NCBI GenBank assembly: GCA_002397315.1 | Contig: DHAE01000019.1 | Span: 79,757 to 143,756 of the forward strand | From: Comamonadaceae bacterium UBA4962 | Lineage (GTDB): Bacteria; Pseudomonadota; Gammaproteobacteria; Burkholderiales; Burkholderiaceae_C | Direction: 5' to 3' | DNA length: 64,000 nucleotides | Part shown: piece by piece, positions 60,699 through 64,000 of the stretch | Numbering within the stretch: the stretch's first letter is position 1 | Layout of the letters: each line of letters opens with the position of its first letter | Position numbers and translations under genes: made by a program | The notes under the pieces: model-generated | Told to the model about the DNA's origin: nothing | Databases searched by the model: none | The model's input: the letters and a program-made list of their open reading frames with translations, nothing else

Positions 60699-62552
60699 AT
60701 GAAAAACCTGAAGATTTCCACCCGGCTCGCCCTGGGGTTCGCACTCATCCTGATCGTCATGTTCCTGATGAACATGCTGGGCCTCACCACCATGGGATCG
60801 ATGGTCCGCTCGGTGAAGGGCGTGGGATCCGAGGCACTGCTCAAGGAGCGCCTGATCAGCGACTGGTCGCGCAACATCCATACGAGCGTGCAGCGCACCA
60901 AGGCCGTGGCACTGAGCAGCGACCAGGCATTGAGCGATCGGTTCGCGGAGGAGGCGGCCGCATCGTCGCGCCAGTCGGGTGATCTGCTCAAGCGCATCGA
61001 TGCACTGTCGCAGTCCGACCAGGAAAAAGCGCTGATGGCCGAGATCCAGAAGACGCGCGTGGCGTACCTCGCTTCCCGCGATGCGCTCTACAAGGCCAAG
61101 CGCGAGGAGCGGCCGGACGAAGCGCAGCGCCTGTTCACCCAGGAGTTCCAGCCGCTCACCCTGCAGTACCTCAAGAACGTGCAGCAACTGCTCGATCTGC
61201 AGCGCGGCAGCATCGACGCAGCCCTGGGGCAGGTCGAGGCCGGATACCTCCAGACCCGCACGGCCGTGATCATCGCCACCGTGCTCGCCCTGGCGGCAGG
61301 CGCCGCCATCGGCCTGTGGATCAGCCGTGGCATCACGCGCCCGCTCGGCGAGGCCGTGCGCGTCGCGCGGGCCGTGGCCGCCAACGATCTCACCACCACG
61401 GTCGCCGTCACCACGCGCGACGAAACCGGGCAACTGCTGGAGGCGCTGCGCGGGATGAACGACAACCTGGCGCAGGTCACCGGCCGGGTGCGCAGCGGCG
61501 CCGACAGCATCGCCGTCGCCGCGCGCGAGATCGATGCGGGCAACCAGGACCTGTCGGCACGCACCGAGCGGCAGGCGAGCGCGCTGCAGCAGACGGCCGC
61601 CTCGATCGAGCAGCTCACCAGCGCCGTGCGGCAGAACGCCGACAGCGCCCGGCAGGCCAACCAGCTCGCCGCGCACGCCTCGCAGGTGGCGGGCGAGGGC
61701 GGGCAGGTGGTGGCCGGCGTGGTGCAGACCATGGGCGCCATCGATGCCTCGTCGCGCCGTATCGCCGACATCATCGGGGTGATCGACGGCATCGCCTTCC
61801 AGACCAACATCCTGGCGCTGAATGCCGCCGTGGAAGCCGCCCGCGCGGGCGAGCAGGGCCGGGGCTTCGCCGTGGTGGCGTCGGAGGTGCGGGCGCTCGC
61901 GGGGCGCAGCGCCGAGGCCGCCAAGGACATCAAGGCGCTGATCGGCGATTCGGTGGCCAAGGTGGACGAAGGCTCCCAGCAGGTCGCGCAGGCCGGGCGC
62001 ACCATGGAATCCGTGGTGGACAGCATCCGGCGCGTGGCCGACATCATGGGCGAGATCAGCGCCGCGAGTGCGGAGCAGAGCAGCGGCATCGAACAGGTGA
62101 GCCAGGCCATCGGACAGATGGACCAGGTGACGCAGCAGAACGCGGCGCTGGTCGAGGAGGCCGCCGCGGCGGCCGGCTCGCTCAAGTCGCAGGCGGCGAT
62201 GCTGTCCGAACTGATGTCCGCCTTCCGGCTGCGCGATGGGGGCCTGCACGGCATGCCGGGGACGGCCGTGCCGGTCGCGCCGCCCGCGGCCAGGGCCGTA
62301 CCGGCGGCCGCGTTCGCTCCGGCATCCGCTGCTCCCTCGGCATCTGTATCTGCATCGGCATCCACACGCCCGGCCGTCGCAGCGCCGGTCCGGCCGAGCG
62401 CGCCAGCCGCCGCCAGATCGGTCGCAGGCAAGGCCCCCGCGCTGCCCGGACGTCCGGCCCAGGCCGCGTCCGCGGCGCAGGCGCCCGCGCCCCAACCACC
62501 TGCGCCGCCGCGCAAGGCCAGCCAGAACGACGACGACTGGGAAACGTTCTGA
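60699..62552 (+). CDS. Methyl-accepting chemotaxis protein with C-terminal WETF
   Basis: A 617-residue chemoreceptor of the Tar/Tsr type. TM1 lies at about residues 10-32, a four-helix periplasmic sensor covers 33-187, TM2 about 188-210, HAMP 211-265, and the signalling domain reaches about 515 with the tip DGIAFQTNILALNAAVEAARAGEQGRGFAVVASEVR. A Pro/Ala-rich linker of about 85 residues follows, ending NDDDWETF, the xWETF CheR/CheB tether. ATG 60699 has CAGGAG upstream. The ligand is unknown; the sensor domain is of the 4HB type. Confidence 0.94.
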   Translation: MKNLKISTRLALGFALILIVMFLMNMLGLTTMGSMVRSVKGVGSEALLKERLISDWSRNIHTSVQRTKAVALSSDQALSDRFAEEAAASSRQSGDLLKRIDALSQSDQEKALMAEIQKTRVAYLASRDALYKAKREERPDEAQRLFTQEFQPLTLQYLKNVQQLLDLQRGSIDAALGQVEAGYLQTRTAVIIATVLALAAGAAIGLWISRGITRPLGEAVRVARAVAANDLTTTVAVTTRDETGQLLEALRGMNDNLAQVTGRVRSGADSIAVAAREIDAGNQDLSARTERQASALQQTAASIEQLTSAVRQNADSARQANQLAAHASQVAGEGGQVVAGVVQTMGAIDASSRRIADIIGVIDGIAFQTNILALNAAVEAARAGEQGRGFAVVASEVRALAGRSAEAAKDIKALIGDSVAKVDEGSQQVAQAGRTMESVVDSIRRVADIMGEISAASAEQSSGIEQVSQAIGQMDQVTQQNAALVEEAAAAAGSLKSQAAMLSELMSAFRLRDGGLHGMPGTAVPVAPPAARAVPAAAFAPASAAPSASVSASASTRPAVAAPVRPSAPAAARSVAGKAPALPGRPAQAASAAQAPAPQPPAPPRKASQNDDDWETF

Positions 62553-62613
62553 GCGCGCCTGAGGCGCGGAACGCGGGCCCGGTGCCGGGGCCGGATCGCC
62601 CGGAGGGCGCCGG

Positions 62614-63591
62614 TCAGCGCGCTGCGCCGCCCACCGGCTCGGCCGCGAAGCGCTCCGAGGGCTGCGCGATCTGCTCGCGGCAGGCCACCAGGGGCAGGTC
62701 GCGCTGGCCGGGCGTGGTGCGCGACACCAGCGCGTAGAGGCTGCTCACCGCGCCCGAGACGGCGTCCGGCGTGGCCGCGCCGCGCAGCAGGTGGCCGAGC
62801 AGCACGGCAGAGAACACGTCGCCCATGCCGTTGGGCAGCGGCTGCAGATCGACGTACGGCGTGCGCACCAGCCAGGCCGCGTCGCCCGTCACCGCGAGCG
62901 TGGCCAGCCGGTCCTGCGGCAGGTCCGGCGTGCGCAGGCTGGTCACCACGATGAGCGAGGGGCCGGTGCCGGGCGCGTCGCCCAGCAGCGCCCGCGCGGC
63001 GGCGATCGCCTCGTCCACCGACGCCAGCGGCGCGCCGTGCAGCAGCTCGAATTCGTACTGGTTGGGCGTGATGATGCTGGCCTGCGCCAGCGCGCGCCGG
63101 CGCAGGAATTCGGGGATGCCCGGGCGCACGAACACGCCCCGGCCCACGTCGCCCATCACCGGGTCGCACAGGTAGCGCAGTGCCGGGCGCGCGGCCCGGA
63201 TCTCCTGCACCGCGGCCAGGATGGCCTCGCCCACGCCGGCATCGCCCAGGTAGCCCGAGAGCACCGCCGTGCAGCGCTGCAGCACGCCGCGGGCACGCAG
63301 GCCGTCGAGCACGTCGGCGATGTGGGCGGGCGGGAACACCTGCCCCTTGAATTCGCCGTAGCCGGTGTGGTTGGAGAACTGCACCGTGTGCACCGCCACC
63401 GGCTGGATGCCCAGCAACTGCAGCGGCAGCATCGCCGCGTCGTTGCCGACGTGGCCGAAGGCGACGTGCGACTGGACGGAAAGCACCAGCGGCGGCTCGC
63501 CGGCCGGCGCGTTCTCCGGCGTCGCGGCGCCAGCCGGCGCCGGCACCGCCATGGAGGTCGACGGAACTGCGGCGGTGTTCACGGCGTTCAC
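62614..63591 (-). CDS. pdxY: Pyridoxal kinase PdxY
   Basis: A 325-residue ribokinase-fold enzyme that phosphorylates pyridoxal to pyridoxal 5'-phosphate. It has VLSVQSHVAFGHVGNDAAMLPLQLLG, SNHTGYG, CDPVMGD, ITPNQYEFELL and the anion hole PNGMGDVFSAVLLGHLL, all typical of PdxY. The first 35 residues are an unusual Ala/Pro extension; GTG 63591 is chosen, with ATG 63552 as alternative. It lies 4 bases downstream of the RidA-family gene on the same strand, so the two are translated together and probably linked in PLP-enzyme upkeep. Confidence 0.9.
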   Translation of the reverse strand: MNAVNTAAVPSTSMAVPAPAGAATPENAPAGEPPLVLSVQSHVAFGHVGNDAAMLPLQLLGIQPVAVHTVQFSNHTGYGEFKGQVFPPAHIADVLDGLRARGVLQRCTAVLSGYLGDAGVGEAILAAVQEIRAARPALRYLCDPVMGDVGRGVFVRPGIPEFLRRRALAQASIITPNQYEFELLHGAPLASVDEAIAAARALLGDAPGTGPSLIVVTSLRTPDLPQDRLATLAVTGDAAWLVRTPYVDLQPLPNGMGDVFSAVLLGHLLRGAATPDAVSGAVSSLYALVSRTTPGQRDLPLVACREQIAQPSERFAAEPVGGAAR

Positions 63592-63595
63592 CGCG

Positions 63596-64000
63596 TCAGA
63601 CCAGCTCGGCGATCAGCTCGATCTCCACGCAGGCACCCATCGGGATCTGCGCCACGCCGAAGGCGCTGCGCGCGTGCTTGCCCTTGTCGCCGAACACCTC
63701 GCCCAGCAGCTCGCTCGCGCCGTTGGTCACGAGGTGCTGTTCGGTGAAGTCACCCGTGGAATTCACCAGGCTCATCACCTTGACGATGCGCTGCACGCGG
63801 TTCAGGTCGCCTCCCGTGGCCGCATGCAGCGTGCCCAGCAGATCGATCGCCACGGCACGCGCCGCGGCCTTGCCGTCTTCCGTCGCGATGTCGCGCCCGA
63901 ACTGGCCCACCCACGGCTTGCCGTCCTTGCGCGCGATGTGGCCGCTCAGGAAGACGAGGTTGCCCGTCTGCACGTAGGGCACATAGGCGGCGGCCGGCGT
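63596..64000 (-). CDS. RidA family protein, N-terminus beyond the window
   Basis: A RidA/YjgF/UK114 protein, 134 residues visible and the start outside the window. In frame from base 64000 it reads TPAAAYVPYVQTGNLVFLSG, so the GTG at 63982 is not the start. The family blocks GNLVFLSGHIA, VGQFGRDIATEDGKAAAR and RSAFGVAQIPMGACVEIELIAEL are present; in the active form an arginine in a position like RSAFGVAQIP binds 2-aminoacrylate or iminoacids. RidA removes reactive enamines that otherwise damage PLP enzymes, which fits its place just before the pyridoxal kinase gene. Confidence 0.88.
   Translation of the reverse strand, partial: TPAAAYVPYVQTGNLVFLSGHIARKDGKPWVGQFGRDIATEDGKAAARAVAIDLLGTLHAATGGDLNRVQRIVKVMSLVNSTGDFTEQHLVTNGASELLGEVFGDKGKHARSAFGVAQIPMGACVEIELIAELV

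Overview
The window is chromosomal DNA from a G+C-rich Gram-negative bacterium, most probably a betaproteobacterium of the family Comamonadaceae and close to Acidovorax/Paracidovorax. The evidence is the dense high-GC coding, the core gene order (pyrG-kdsA-DUF1330-eno-ftsB; dapA-bamC; parE-slt-parC; tsaE-amiC ... mutL ... miaA), an IPTL-CTERM sorting protein, Bug/TctC-type binding proteins and outer-membrane biogenesis genes (kdsA, bamC). The genus is an inference. I saw no rRNA or tRNA gene, insertion sequence, prophage or CRISPR array.

Bases 1-3575 hold the end of a branched-chain amino-acid-type ABC importer operon: two paralogous binding proteins and two permeases, with no ATPase gene in view. 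Bases 3727-13674 are a minus-strand run: miaA, an AttEFG-like ABC exporter (ATPase and large FtsX permease), then a cassette of an IPTL-CTERM beta-rich protein, a collagen-like secreted protein and a family 2 glycosyltransferase, then a cysteine-synthase-fold enzyme and an AttH-like protein. The cassette separates the exporter from its usual AttH partner and looks like a surface-filament system that may be glycosylated. It is the most interesting candidate system in the window.

Bases 13725-23252 mix small accessory units: a divergent qorB/hxlR redox pair, a lipoprotein hydrolase, glpQ, a frameshifted outer-membrane-type gene, mutL, dedA, a hydrolase, a glycine-zipper lipoprotein and a cupin. 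From 23400 to 26653 come amiC, tsaE and queG. tsaE, amiC, mutL and miaA keep the order and strand of the classic proteobacterial operon but are separated by inserted genes.

Bases 26687-33806 hold an AEC transporter, a LysR regulator divergent from an unusual aspartate-carbamoyltransferase-like gene coupled to a TSUP permease, and two Bug binding proteins on either side of xerD. Bases 33877-36582 carry a tandem pair of EAL-HDOD signalling proteins.

Bases 36670-53579 are mainly housekeeping: a ferritin-like DUF455 protein, a gamma-carbonic anhydrase, hslO, ftsB, eno, kdsA, pyrG, coaBC, dut, a SlyD-like isomerase, roxA, small lipoproteins, a YycJ-like hydrolase, bamC, dapA and a methyltransferase. 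Bases 53636-64000 hold a small membrane protein, an MFS transporter, topoisomerase IV (parE, parC) with a lytic transglycosylase between, a chemoreceptor with a WETF tail, and pdxY with a RidA gene that runs off the window.

Several genes here (mutL, parE, coaBC, queG, DUF455) have a -10-like hexamer only 7-9 bases before the start codon and no Shine-Dalgarno sequence, which suggests leaderless transcripts.
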